From the NCBI RefSeq assembly GCF_000702625.1, contig NZ_JNIS01000001.1, positions 2,484,001-2,548,000 of the forward strand: a stretch of DNA of 64,000 bases. Reading direction: 5' to 3'. Numbering within the stretch: the first letter of the stretch is position 1; each line of letters opens with the position of its first letter. The position numbers and the translations under genes were made by a program. Below are positions 49,894-57,407 of this stretch, in pieces. This DNA is from Exiguobacterium oxidotolerans JCM 12280. GTDB taxonomy: Bacteria; Bacillota; Bacilli; Exiguobacteriales; Exiguobacteriaceae. The notes beneath the pieces are model-generated. The model was not told the origin of the DNA. It made no database searches and worked only from the letters and a program-made list of their open reading frames with translations.

Positions 49894-50226
49894 ATGCGCG
49901 AGATCAAGTTTCGAGCATGGGACAAGGTATATGAACATTTCCACGAAGATGACCTCATTCGTGAGTATGTACTGGGTGAGTTTATTGATAATCCGGAATA
50001 CGACGTGACGCAATACACCGGAATCAAAGATAAGAACGGCGTTGAGATTTTCGAAGGCGATGTTTTGAAGTGGGATGAATCGGAATGGGGCTCACCTTAC
50101 AACGAGTTAGTTGAATGGGATTACGATCAGTTCCATATCAGATTGGGTGATTGGTCTGAATGGTGCGAAGTCGTCGGCAACATCTACGAACATCCGCACC
50201 TTCTCGAACAGGAGGACCCGTCATGA
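49894..50226 (+). CDS. YopX family protein
   Basis: A 110-aa protein with the YopX pattern: REIKFRAWDK at the start, QYTGIKDKNGVEIFEGDVLK in the middle, and VVGNIYEHPHLLE at the end. Common in Bacillota phages; forms a beta-rich oligomer, function unknown. Overlaps the next start by 4 nt. Confidence 0.88.
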   Translation: MREIKFRAWDKVYEHFHEDDLIREYVLGEFIDNPEYDVTQYTGIKDKNGVEIFEGDVLKWDESEWGSPYNELVEWDYDQFHIRLGDWSEWCEVVGNIYEHPHLLEQEDPS

Positions 50227-51218
50227 CACGCGAGCTGATCCTCAAACGTTACGAACGCGGCATGACCGCCGCACAGATTGCCGCCGTCGACAACTTAACA
50301 CTGGCGCACGTGGAGGAAGTCATTTTCTCCAGTGGCGTGCAGCCGGTAAAGCGGAAGCAAGGGAAAGATGCGCAGGTAGGTACCATCACCGATGAAGAAT
50401 TATTGCTTCGTATAAAAGACGGAGATACACGGTATGCCATAGAACGCGACTTGAATATGACGCCAGGTACATTAATCAGCAGGTTCAAGCGCGTTTCTAA
50501 GCAGATTGATGAAAGTGAGTTGCGAGCGGAAGAAGAGCGGAAAAACCAAGCGATGGCTAACTGGGCGCGCGAAGGGAAGACGTTGATCGAGATTCGGCAA
50601 TTGGCGAAAACGAACTACCGGATGGTGAAACAAGTTCTTGAATCGTACGGACTTTACCAAGAAGTCGTGAACAACTCACAACCGGAACCGGTAGAAAAAG
50701 AACCTTCCCAAAAAACTTTGGAAATCGAACAACGAAGCGAACGCCTTATGGTTTACGCGAAAGAGGGGCTGACGCGTCAGCAAATCGCAACGGAATTAGG
50801 CATTAGTGCTAGTTACGTGGGGAAACTAGCCCGTGAACTTGGGGTGGAACTAAGCAAGCCTAAAGCGGCGAACAAAAGTAAAAAGAAGGTTGTTGAAAAT
50901 AAAGAAGCTGCGAAAGAGACGGACGTTGACCAACCATCGCTCGCCGCCCAAGAAGTCGCCGTCACGACGGAAAGCGACGGATTCGCAGAGAACTACACGA
51001 TCGCCCATCTCGCAAAGGAGGAAGTAGACATGACAGAAGCCATCGCAGAAGTGAAGCAGGAGACGGAAGAACGGGACATCCGCAACGACAAGTGGGTCCA
51101 TTTCGTCGCCAATCAGATTGAGAACGCACGGGTCAAGACGAAGTTCGATGTGGTCGATCGTGGCGGTAAACTCGTCAAACAGACGGAAGTCCGTTTTGTC
51201 ATCGAGGAAGTCCTATGA
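50223..51218 (+). CDS. phage protein with four tandem helix-turn-helix units
   Basis: A 331-aa protein not assigned to a family. HTH-like units recur: ILKRYERGMTAAQIAAVDN (about 6-40), LLLRIKDGDTRYAIERDLN (about 60-95), NWAREGKTLIEIRQLAKTN (about 112-145) and MVYAKEGLTRQQIATELG (about 176-210). A Lys/Ala/Glu linker follows, then a C-terminal domain (about 285-331). Start ATG 50223 overlaps the YopX stop. It may be a DNA organiser or transcription regulator binding repeated sites. Overlaps the next gene by 4 nt. Confidence 0.7.
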   Translation: MTRELILKRYERGMTAAQIAAVDNLTLAHVEEVIFSSGVQPVKRKQGKDAQVGTITDEELLLRIKDGDTRYAIERDLNMTPGTLISRFKRVSKQIDESELRAEEERKNQAMANWAREGKTLIEIRQLAKTNYRMVKQVLESYGLYQEVVNNSQPEPVEKEPSQKTLEIEQRSERLMVYAKEGLTRQQIATELGISASYVGKLARELGVELSKPKAANKSKKKVVENKEAAKETDVDQPSLAAQEVAVTTESDGFAENYTIAHLAKEEVDMTEAIAEVKQETEERDIRNDKWVHFVANQIENARVKTKFDVVDRGGKLVKQTEVRFVIEEVL

Positions 51219-51538
51219 ACCCATCGCCGCGTGAACTGAAACGCCGTCGGCGCACGGCACTGACGCTCTACATGGACGACCGACCGCTTCACTACATCGC
51301 GAACGCACTCGACATGACGGAGGCGGGCGTATACGAACTGCTTGAACAAACGGGCGCGAAGAATATCCAGTACGAAGGAGCCGGCACGCCTGACCCATTA
51401 CTGGAGGCGCCGACGATGCCAAAAAAGTTGAAGACGTACGAGGAGCTGCTGATCGAGAACATGCAACTGCGCAACGAGAACTCGCGGCTACGTCGTCTCC
51501 ACGCATGCGACGCAAACCCAGTCCTCGCTCGAAACTGA
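51215..51538 (+). CDS. phage HTH protein with C-terminal coiled coil
   Basis: A 107-aa protein: basic N-terminus (SPRELKRRRRTALTLY), one HTH unit (DDRPLHYIANALDMTEAGVY) and a heptad-like tail (YEELLIENMQLRNENSRLRR) suited to dimerisation. It belongs to the same set of HTH proteins as its neighbours. Coupled to the gene upstream (ATGA). Confidence 0.65.
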   Translation: MNPSPRELKRRRRTALTLYMDDRPLHYIANALDMTEAGVYELLEQTGAKNIQYEGAGTPDPLLEAPTMPKKLKTYEELLIENMQLRNENSRLRRLHACDANPVLARN

Positions 51539-51714
51539 CGCCACCGATCGGCACACGGGTCAGCAAACGGGCTAGGGGTGAGACGCGACGGGACAAGGTC
51601 ATCGCCTCGTACAATGGATCCGGCTGGAAGTTACTCGCCATCTACGAAGAGGACTTACCCTACGCGACAATCTATGCACTCATATTCGAATACCAAGGAG
51701 GTTCGGGTCTATGA
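51505..51714 (+). CDS. small basic phage protein, possible single HTH unit
   Basis: A 69-aa protein (MRRKPSPRSKLTPPIGTRVS), basic at the N-terminus, with VIASYNGSGWKLLAIYEEDL as a degenerate HTH-like unit. It overlaps the preceding gene by 34 nt in another frame and the next by 4 nt. No strong ribosome site is seen, so the start is uncertain. Confidence 0.5.
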   Translation: MRRKPSPRSKLTPPIGTRVSKRARGETRRDKVIASYNGSGWKLLAIYEEDLPYATIYALIFEYQGGSGL

Positions 51715-51971
51715 AAATGACGAAGGTCAAGCAATTTAAACAGTTGATGGATTACCTGGAGCAGTACGGCGGGCGGATCGTCCTCAAGCGGGGCGACCTG
51801 CAGCTGTCCCTCGCAAGCAAGCTCGACGTCTACAACCTACGCAAAGGGACGCACCGGGAACTGACATGGCGCGACGCACTCAATTATTACCGGCTCGAAG
51901 GATGGACACCGGTCATCAGCACACTGGAATGCCGGGAGACGCAGACACGGCGCTACGTGGGGGCACCATGA
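51711..51971 (+). CDS. phage hypothetical protein, 86 aa
   Basis: A basic small protein (MKMTKVKQFKQLMDYLEQYG) with mixed helix and strand, not recognised. AGGAGG lies 9 nt upstream. Its stop overlaps the start of a short frameshifted ORF. Confidence 0.6.
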   Translation: MKMTKVKQFKQLMDYLEQYGGRIVLKRGDLQLSLASKLDVYNLRKGTHRELTWRDALNYYRLEGWTPVISTLECRETQTRRYVGAP

Positions 51972-52146
51972 AGCGCCGTGTCTGCTGAGAGGCAAGACAC
52001 TGTACCGGATTGAGAAGGACACAGGAGAGACACAGCGCGTCTGGCAATACGGTGATTTCATCGCCTACGAATACGAGGAATTACGAAAGGTTGGGTGGCA
52101 AGAATGGCGCGGGTATCGCAACAAGCAGGCAAGCAATTCGAGATGA
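51968..52146 (+). pseudogene. frameshifted small phage gene
   Basis: ATG 51968 (after TGGGGGCACC) encodes MKRRVC and stops. In the next frame protein-like sequence continues without any start codon: LLRGKTLYRIEKDTGETQRV then YGDFIAYEYEELRKVGW. A single-base indel near 51980 would join MKRR to this stretch. The reading then runs into the duplicated recU start region and ends at 52146. Either a real frameshift, a sequencing error, or a programmed event. Confidence 0.4.
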
Positions 52147-52169
52147 CGAACTGTGAGGGAGTGAACGAG

Positions 52170-52358
52170 ATGAACGACAAGGAGAGAGCGTGGTCTTTTG
52201 AAAAGCAATTGGATGAGATGAGAAAAAAGAGTTCTGTTTGGTACAACCAAAATTGCGTGTTGCTTGAAGCGCTATCTTTTCATGCTAAAAACGGCGGTAT
52301 GACCGAAGAAAAAATCACGAAACTTTTGAAAGATGTGGAAGAGATAAATTTTTGGTAA
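52170..52358 (+). CDS. small phage protein flanked by duplicated recU start regions
   Basis: A 62-aa helical acidic/basic protein (MNDKERAWSFEKQLDEMRKK), not recognised. Start ATG 52170 with GGAG 10 nt upstream; in-frame starts at 52095 and 52104 lie inside a degenerate copy of the recU 5' end. The gene and that copy look inserted together just upstream of recU. Confidence 0.6.
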   Translation: MNDKERAWSFEKQLDEMRKKSSVWYNQNCVLLEALSFHAKNGGMTEEKITKLLKDVEEINFW

Positions 52359-52384
52359 CGATGAATCGGAACGGGGTGGAGTGA

Positions 52385-52900
52385 ATGGCGCGTGCAGCAC
52401 AACAAGCAGGCAAGCAATTCGAAATGATGATCGAACAGGCGAATCACGTGTACAAGCTGCAAGGCAAGGCGCTCGTATTCAAGAGTGAGCCGAGTGTGAA
52501 GACAATCCGCGGGCAGGCAGGCAAGATCGTCAAGACCATCTACGCCGAAGCGAACGGACTGGACTACTTCGGGACGATTGACGGGGGCAAAGGCATCTTC
52601 TTCGAAGCCAAGCAGACGAAAGGCAAGAGCTTTCCGCTGAAGAACATCAAGCCGCACCAAGTGGAGACGATGCGCACGCTCGACAGGCTCCAAACGACCA
52701 CCTTCCTGCTCGTTCGATTCAGTGACATAGGCAAGATGTACCTGCTACCGCCGGACGCCTTCCTGAGCGCGTGGGATGGCTGGACGAAATACAGCAACCG
52801 GGCGAGCATCCCACTGGCGACGTTCGAGGCACACGGGACGGAGATCGCGGCGACGAATGGATGCGCGGTGGATTGGTTGGATGCGGTGCAAACAAATTAA
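52385..52900 (+). CDS. recU: RecU-like Holliday junction resolvase
   Basis: A 171-aa endonuclease: N-terminal QQAGKQFEMM, then the nuclease core IDGGKGIFFEAKQTKGKSF with the catalytic Glu and Lys in FEAKQT, and IKPHQVETM downstream. It resolves branched DNA made during phage recombination before packaging. GGGGTGGAG precedes ATG 52385. A partial copy of the first 15 codons lies at 52104-52148. Confidence 0.88.
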   Translation: MARAAQQAGKQFEMMIEQANHVYKLQGKALVFKSEPSVKTIRGQAGKIVKTIYAEANGLDYFGTIDGGKGIFFEAKQTKGKSFPLKNIKPHQVETMRTLDRLQTTTFLLVRFSDIGKMYLLPPDAFLSAWDGWTKYSNRASIPLATFEAHGTEIAATNGCAVDWLDAVQTN

Positions 52901-52913
52901 GGGAGTGCGAACG

Positions 52914-53141
52914 ATGGCTAAAATTATACCACTCAGAAAAGTAGATTCCGTTCACAACCTACTGCATGAACTGCTTAAGATGGCTGATAACGGCGAACTC
53001 GATAACGTCATAATTGCATTTAACCACAAAAATGGAGAAGTGCACACTGGATGGCACAACTTGGATTACAGCCAACGGCAGACGTTGATTTCTCACCAAC
53101 AAATGGATGTTGTAAAAACCATGATCGACGAAAATTATTAA
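52914..53141 (+). CDS. phage hypothetical protein, 75 aa
   Basis: A small alpha/beta protein (MAKIIPLRKVDSVHNLLHEL, then HTGWHNLDYSQRQTLISH), not recognised. GGGAG lies 9 nt before ATG 52914. Less GC-rich than recU. Confidence 0.65.
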   Translation: MAKIIPLRKVDSVHNLLHELLKMADNGELDNVIIAFNHKNGEVHTGWHNLDYSQRQTLISHQQMDVVKTMIDENY

Positions 53142-53197
53142 CCAGGAAAACGAACTCATCACCCCGTCAATCAGCTAGATGACTAGGAGGCATCATC

Positions 53198-53575
53198 ATG
53201 GAAACGACCAAACTCACGTTACCGATCGAGACGGACGAGCAGTTCATCGCCCTGTATCTCGACTACAAGCGAACGAAACTATCTCATCAAGCCTACGGGA
53301 ATTCCATCGGGCTGGACGTGCGTGACTTATGGCGCAAGGTCTCGATTGGAGAATACCTGTATAAGAATCGTAAAAAGACGCGCAAGACGAACGTTTCTCG
53401 GACCTTGACGGACGACGAGTTGTACGAGAAGTACATCCTTGACGACCTGACGCAAGAGGAAATCGCCTACGAATGCAACGTGAGCCCGGCGACGGTGCAT
53501 CACTGGCTGAAGGTAGCCGAAATCAAGAAGTACCGCGACGAAAATCCCACACATAGAAGGAGCCGACACATATGA
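53198..53575 (+). CDS. phage HTH protein, paralogue of the 55200 gene product
   Basis: A 125-aa protein. Residues about 15-55 may be one degenerate HTH, and 75-110 a clear one: YEKYILDDLTQEEIAYECNV then SPATVHHWLKVAEIKKY. The second unit is closely similar to the C-terminal unit of the protein at 55200 (ILDDLT, VS..VV/TV..WL..AE.KK). ACTAGGAGGCATCATC precedes the start; 4-nt overlap with the dUTPase gene. Confidence 0.7.
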   Translation: METTKLTLPIETDEQFIALYLDYKRTKLSHQAYGNSIGLDVRDLWRKVSIGEYLYKNRKKTRKTNVSRTLTDDELYEKYILDDLTQEEIAYECNVSPATVHHWLKVAEIKKYRDENPTHRRSRHI

Positions 53576-54108
53576 CGTACCAAGAACCGCAACCGCTCAT
53601 TATCAGCTTCCAGACACTCCAAGACATCTGTGCCAAGCAAGTCGTCCTTGACCGCCACATCTGCGAAGACAAGGGCATCACGCCGCACGAGTTCCAATAC
53701 GAGTTGCATACAAAACGCGAAATCTCCCTCCTCGTCGAAGCCGGCGAGATGATCAACGAGACGAAGACGTTCAAGTATTGGTCGAACAAGCGCATGGATC
53801 CGGAGAAGGTGCTCGAGGAAGCGATTGACTGGCTGCACTTTTATTGCTCCCTGCTCATGACGGACTACAAGGAAAACCAGCACGCCCATCAGTACGACTT
53901 AGCCATCTTCGACCGGCAGTCCTACGAACGGCAGGACGAGACGCTCGACGCCCTCTACCTGCAAATGTTCCAGGGGCAACGCAAACACCACATGCTCGCG
54001 GCGTGGTCGCTGATCTTGGAGCGACTGGGCTACACGGAGACGGACATCATCGGGATGTACGAGCAGAAAAACGCACGTAACTACGTTCGAATCATGGAGG
54101 GGTATTGA
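53572..54108 (+). CDS. dut: dimeric dUTPase, all-alpha
   Basis: A 178-aa protein of the dUTPase_2 (dimeric, MazG-related) family. Metal-binding helices carry SLLVEAGEMINETKTFKYW and LEEAIDWLHFYCSLL. It hydrolyses dUTP to dUMP and so protects phage DNA from uracil. In staphylococcal pathogenicity islands dimeric phage dUTPases are also derepressors, so a regulatory role is possible. Coupled to the HTH gene upstream. Confidence 0.83.
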   Translation: MTYQEPQPLIISFQTLQDICAKQVVLDRHICEDKGITPHEFQYELHTKREISLLVEAGEMINETKTFKYWSNKRMDPEKVLEEAIDWLHFYCSLLMTDYKENQHAHQYDLAIFDRQSYERQDETLDALYLQMFQGQRKHHMLAAWSLILERLGYTETDIIGMYEQKNARNYVRIMEGY

Positions 54109-54551
54109 TGCAGGAGCGGCTATTCGAGACACGACTGGATAAGGGGCAACGCAAGGCAGCGGGCAAGCACTTGAAAGAGTATTTCACGCTTCCAAGCCGT
54201 ATCGCCAGCAAGACCGCGATGGCAGAGCTTGCCGCGACGAAGATGACGCCGGGGTACGTGCCGAGTGAGGTCCAGACGCACCAGGCGCCGAGCAGTAAGG
54301 TCGAGCGGTACGCGATGGCAAAGAGTGAAATTGAAGTCCTTGCGATGCGGTTGAACATCCTGCACCGGATTTACGTCGAGTTGATTGATGACCAACAGCG
54401 TGAGTTGTGGGACTTGTTGTACGATCCGAAGTTTTACCGCACGGACGAGGCGGTCATGCAGATGATGAAGATTTACAGCACGAACACGTACTACGGCATC
54501 AAGCACAAGTTGCTCGGCATCATTCACGACCATTTCGGAGACGGGTACTGA
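54108..54551 (+). CDS. phage late transcription regulator, ArpU/RinA-like
   Basis: A 147-aa protein with sigma-like helical layout: acidic/basic N-terminus, then MAKSEIEVLAMRLNILHRIY and a C-terminal region LLYDPKFYRTDEAVMQMMK then STNTYYGIKHKLLGIIH. ArpU-type proteins turn on the packaging and lysis genes, and this gene lies upstream of terS. Start ATG 54108, GGAGGGG upstream, 1-nt overlap with the dUTPase stop. Confidence 0.65.
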   Translation: MQERLFETRLDKGQRKAAGKHLKEYFTLPSRIASKTAMAELAATKMTPGYVPSEVQTHQAPSSKVERYAMAKSEIEVLAMRLNILHRIYVELIDDQQRELWDLLYDPKFYRTDEAVMQMMKIYSTNTYYGIKHKLLGIIHDHFGDGY

Positions 54552-54609
54552 GGGGCATGCGCTCCTCGGCGCTTGTCGGGATAAAAAGTAAATTTTAAGG
54601 GGTGGAAAA

Positions 54610-54834
54610 ATGAACATGTTTTCACTGGTACAAAGAAAAATTAAGACAGACGAATCGGTAAAAGGTGAAATTATAACAATGCGGGTGAGACCGGATATGT
54701 ATTTCAACTTCACGAACATCAAAACAAGCGGTAATGATGATTCTAAACCCAAGACAACGCATGATTTCCAACGTGCTTTGAGTAAAGCACTTCAAGCATT
54801 TGACGATGTTATGGAAAAAGAAATGGGCGATTGA
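54610..54834 (+). CDS. phage hypothetical protein, 74 aa
   Basis: Small soluble protein (MNMFSLVQRKIKTDESVKGE) with a C-terminal helix QRALSKALQAFDDVMEKE. Family unknown. TTAAGGGGTGG precedes the start. AT-richer than its neighbours. Confidence 0.6.
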   Translation: MNMFSLVQRKIKTDESVKGEIITMRVRPDMYFNFTNIKTSGNDDSKPKTTHDFQRALSKALQAFDDVMEKEMGD

Positions 54835-54898
54835 TCAACCGATAAAACCTTGATTTCGATGGATGAACGGGGAGGCAACTCCCCACTGGAGGGATATG

Positions 54899-55189
54899 AT
54901 GCAGGACGGACAGTACGCCGCGACCTATACGCGGGATCAGGAACGGATTTTCGGACAGTTGGACGTCGAGGGCGATGCGCTTCACTTCACGTCATGGGGC
55001 AAACACCGCAAGAACAGCGAATACCTGCAACGGGGGCACGTCGTTAGTCGCTCACGCGTTTGGGTGATGCAAGGGGATGTCGAGGTACACGGCGCATGGG
55101 ACGACGCACAGGAGGCGCGTTTCGAGGCAATCCGGCGGAACATGGAACGGGAGATCGCACAGGGGGATTTTCAGGAGAAGTTATTTTAG
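54899..55189 (+). CDS. phage hypothetical protein, 96 aa
   Basis: Acidic soluble protein (MQDGQYAATYTRDQERIFGQ), with a C-terminal helix RFEAIRRNMEREIAQGDF. Not recognised. GGAGGG lies 5-6 nt before ATG 54899; an in-frame ATG at 54863 has no site. Confidence 0.6.
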   Translation: MQDGQYAATYTRDQERIFGQLDVEGDALHFTSWGKHRKNSEYLQRGHVVSRSRVWVMQGDVEVHGAWDDAQEARFEAIRRNMEREIAQGDFQEKLF

Positions 55190-55199
55190 GAGGGAGCAC

Positions 55200-55679
55200 A
55201 TGGGGAAGATAGCACAAACGGAACATCCACGCATCCTACAGCTGTGGCGGCAAGGCATGCACCAACGGGACATCGCGGCACGGTACGACGTCAGCACCAT
55301 CACGATCTACCGCATCATCCGGGCGAGCAACGGAGGCACGACACGAGGCAAGCACGTCCCATCACCCGGCTACAAGATGCTGTGGCGGCTCTACATCACG
55401 GAGTCCTATCGTCAAGTGGACATCGCGGTACGATATGGCGTCAGCCCGACGACCGTCAAACGTTGGCTCGGCAAGGCAGGGATCGTGAAGTCATGGGAGC
55501 AACGCGTGCACGAGCGACGTAAGGTACAGCCACCGGACGAGGACACGCTCTATACGTTGTACATCCTTGACGACCTCACGGCAAAGGTGATTGGATCACG
55601 GTACGGAGTCAGCCAGTCTGTGGTCTATCGGTGGTTGGATGAGGCGGAACTAAAAAAGCACAAGGAGGCAACGGGATGA
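55200..55679 (+). CDS. phage protein with three tandem Hin-like helix-turn-helix units
   Basis: A 159-aa protein made almost wholly of three similar HTH units: LQLWRQGMHQRDIAARYDVS (about 11-45), LYITESYRQVDIAVRYGVS (about 63-100) and LYILDDLTAKVIGSRYGVS (about 118-155). Each is followed by a TIY/TVKRWL/VYRWL recognition helix. The third matches the protein at 53198. No catalytic domain, so it is a pure DNA-binding array. GGAGGGAGCAC precedes ATG 55200. Confidence 0.75.
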   Translation: MGKIAQTEHPRILQLWRQGMHQRDIAARYDVSTITIYRIIRASNGGTTRGKHVPSPGYKMLWRLYITESYRQVDIAVRYGVSPTTVKRWLGKAGIVKSWEQRVHERRKVQPPDEDTLYTLYILDDLTAKVIGSRYGVSQSVVYRWLDEAELKKHKEATG

Positions 55680-56065
55680 AACAAAGAGCCAAAAAACGAA
55701 AACGTCTCAAATTAGCAGAAAAACAGATTCGTAGCGTGAAAGTGGGTTATGTGTCGCGGCGTCAAATCAATAAGATGGCAAAGGATCTTATTCGCCTTGA
55801 GGACAAAAAACGAATGATAATTGACCCCGTTAGGATTTTTGAAGCGTTTAAAAGTTTTGCACGTAAAGTGGTTGAAACGATTAAAGCCATATACGAGTCA
55901 GTTGTCAAAAAAGTGCGCACAGTATTTGACGAATATCACGAAATAAAAAAACAGCGTCATGCAATTAAATATAATCCACCGCTTAGAACGATGATTCCCA
56001 CTAATGTCGTGCACCAAGCAAATACGGGTTCGAGCGGGTTTATGATTCATCGTCAGAAGCGATAA
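55676..56065 (+). CDS. basic phage protein of unknown function
   Basis: A 129-aa, very Lys/Arg-rich protein (MKQRAKKRKRLKLAEKQIRS) with long amphipathic helices up to about residue 105, then a Pro-containing tail. Could bind nucleic acid or a membrane. AT-richer than its neighbours. Overlaps the HTH gene by 4 nt. Confidence 0.6.
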   Translation: MKQRAKKRKRLKLAEKQIRSVKVGYVSRRQINKMAKDLIRLEDKKRMIIDPVRIFEAFKSFARKVVETIKAIYESVVKKVRTVFDEYHEIKKQRHAIKYNPPLRTMIPTNVVHQANTGSSGFMIHRQKR

Positions 56066-56080
56066 GGGAGAGAGTTAGAT

Positions 56081-56347
56081 ATGACAAAAGACAAACAGTG
56101 GAAATCGTTAAAACGCGAATTTGAATCACTAGATGAAAAGGATTTGATTGAAATCGATTTAGTCGTCGAGGTGGTGAAACGTCGTAAAGAAAAAAGGCTA
56201 TCACAACGAGATTTGGCAGAACTTACAGGATTGAAGCAGTCGTCCATTGCAAGAATCGAGCGTGATATCGTCATGCCAAAGTTAAATACATTCATCAAAA
56301 TCGCAACAGCATTAGAATTGGAACTAGAACTTGTATCGAAGAAGTAA
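56081..56347 (+). CDS. XRE family HTH protein
   Basis: An 88-aa regulator: helical N-terminus, then an XRE helix-turn-helix (KRLSQRDLAELTGLKQSSIA, RIERDIVMPKLNTF). It looks like the antitoxin of HigBA/RelB-type pairs, but no toxin gene is next to it. Last gene before a terminator and a 400-bp gap. Confidence 0.78.
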   Translation: MTKDKQWKSLKREFESLDEKDLIEIDLVVEVVKRRKEKRLSQRDLAELTGLKQSSIARIERDIVMPKLNTFIKIATALELELELVSKK

Positions 56348-56360
56348 AGATGATTTTGTT

Positions 56361-56386
56361 CGGGCGTCCTTCGGGGCGTCTTTTTA
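56361..56386 (+). terminator. terminator after the XRE gene
   Basis: GCGTCC-TTCG-GGGCGT stem (two G-U pairs) with a stable TTCG loop, then five T. Confidence 0.7.
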
Positions 56387-56389
56387 GGT

Positions 56390-56785
56390 GAAGGAAAAAT
56401 GAAGGAATTGGAGAGGAATAGCACGTTTTTCTGCGGTATGCTTGTACTGTACAAATCCACACCGGATAAGCGCCGGGTCATCCATCCCTTGCATGACACC
56501 ACGTTTATCCCTTGCCAACAGCGCATGACGCAGCCACACACATAGCAAAGACTTCCGGGTCGTCGTAATAGGGCGGAGTGGTCGTGCGTTGTTTGCAGGA
56601 TAAGCTAGAGCAATGTATGTAGTAACACTATTGGCGTAGTTATATGGATTGCGTGAATTTGTCCGAGCACCTGCCTTAGCGTAAAGGAAATAGAAACCGT
56701 CTGCCGTGGTGTCAGGCGGTTTTTTCGTGTCTTGCAACCAGTGGGTACCGCCCATTGCTTGGAGTACACGAAAGGAGCAAGGCAC
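56390..56785 (+). other. 396-bp gap with no confident gene
   Basis: A 48-codon ORF (56399-56545, MKELERNSTFFCGMLVLYKS) with AAGGA close to its ATG is possible but lacks protein-like support. From 56546 to 56690 I see no ORF, which leaves room for a small RNA ending at the 56694 terminator. The last 60 bp hold a post-terminator hairpin (CCAGTGGG / CCCATTG) before the gene at 56786. Confidence 0.5.
56694..56725 (+). terminator. terminator in the gap
   Basis: ACCGTCTG (56696-56703) / CAGGCGGT (56713-56720) followed by six T. Confidence 0.75.
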
Positions 56786-56983
56786 ATGTCCAAACTGAAA
56801 CTGCATGACCGCGTGAAGACGACGTACAATAATTTGCCGAACCGTAGTGGTGTGATCACCACGTTGTTTAGTGATACAGCGATTATCTGCTTTGAGGATT
56901 GCGATGGACGTAGGAAAAACGAGAGTCATATGGTGTACCGCTTGGCGTTGGACAGGGGCGAGCCTCCTGGAGTGAAGGAATAA
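56786..56983 (+). CDS. phage hypothetical protein, 65 aa, possible SH3-like fold
   Basis: MSKLKLHDRVKTTYNNLPNR then SGVITTLFSDTAIICFEDCD: a small beta-rich domain of the kind found in many phages. GAAAGGAG fixes the start. Function unknown. Confidence 0.65.
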   Translation: MSKLKLHDRVKTTYNNLPNRSGVITTLFSDTAIICFEDCDGRRKNESHMVYRLALDRGEPPGVKE

Positions 56984-56998
56984 GAGGGGGAATTGAAC

Positions 56999-57103
56999 AT
57001 GAATAACGATAAAATCAGTGGTTTTTTAGCCGTCATCATCTTAGGGTGTGGAGCGGCGTTATTAATGGCGTTAACAGCTAAAGCGATTATGTGGCTGTTT
57101 TAA
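56999..57103 (+). CDS. small membrane protein, 34 aa
   Basis: MNNDKISGFLAVIILGCGAA continues LLMALTAKAIMWLF: one transmembrane helix. AAGAGGGGG lies upstream. Too early in the phage map to be a holin. Function unknown. Confidence 0.6.
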   Translation: MNNDKISGFLAVIILGCGAALLMALTAKAIMWLF

Positions 57104-57114
57104 GGAGGGATTAT

Positions 57115-57384
57115 ATGTTTTGGTCTGAGGTTATTATGTTGTCTATCGGGATGGTTGTGAGTATATTTTTGGGAATTGCAATAGGAAGCGAAGGTTCGAT
57201 GAAAAGGCAAGTCGTCCGCAAGGGGAAACGTATTTATACTCGATTTGTTTTTAGTGAGTGCCAACATAAATTCGCGTTGAGCATAAATGAAAATTTAGAC
57301 GATATTAAAAACGTCTACGAAGTGGTTGATATTGAATATTCTTCAAACGAGAAAGGTTTTTCTGCGTTGATTATAATGAAATGA
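57115..57384 (+). CDS. membrane-anchored phage protein, 89 aa
   Basis: A single N-terminal helix (WSEVIMLSIGMVVSIFLGIA) and a cytoplasmic-type tail of about 60 residues with basic start (KRQVVRKGKRIYTR). ATG 57115 with AAGGAGGG; 11 bp after the 34-aa membrane gene, so the two may work together. Not recognised. Confidence 0.6.
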   Translation: MFWSEVIMLSIGMVVSIFLGIAIGSEGSMKRQVVRKGKRIYTRFVFSECQHKFALSINENLDDIKNVYEVVDIEYSSNEKGFSALIIMK

Positions 57385-57407
57385 CGCCCTAACCGGCGTC
57401 TTTTTTT
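57383..57407 (+). terminator. terminator before the packaging genes
   Basis: GACGCC (57383-57388) / GGCGTC (57395-57400) followed by seven T. Confidence 0.8.

Noticed and set aside
53572-54108. MazG nucleotide pyrophosphohydrolase of a defence type
   Set aside because: The helix motifs (EAGEMINETKTFKYW and EEAIDWLHF) fit dimeric dUTPase better, and the place beside RecU in a phage early region agrees.
56081-56347. Toxin-antitoxin pair at the XRE gene
   Set aside because: The XRE protein resembles an antitoxin, but neither neighbour looks like a RelE/HigB-type toxin, so only a lone regulator is called.
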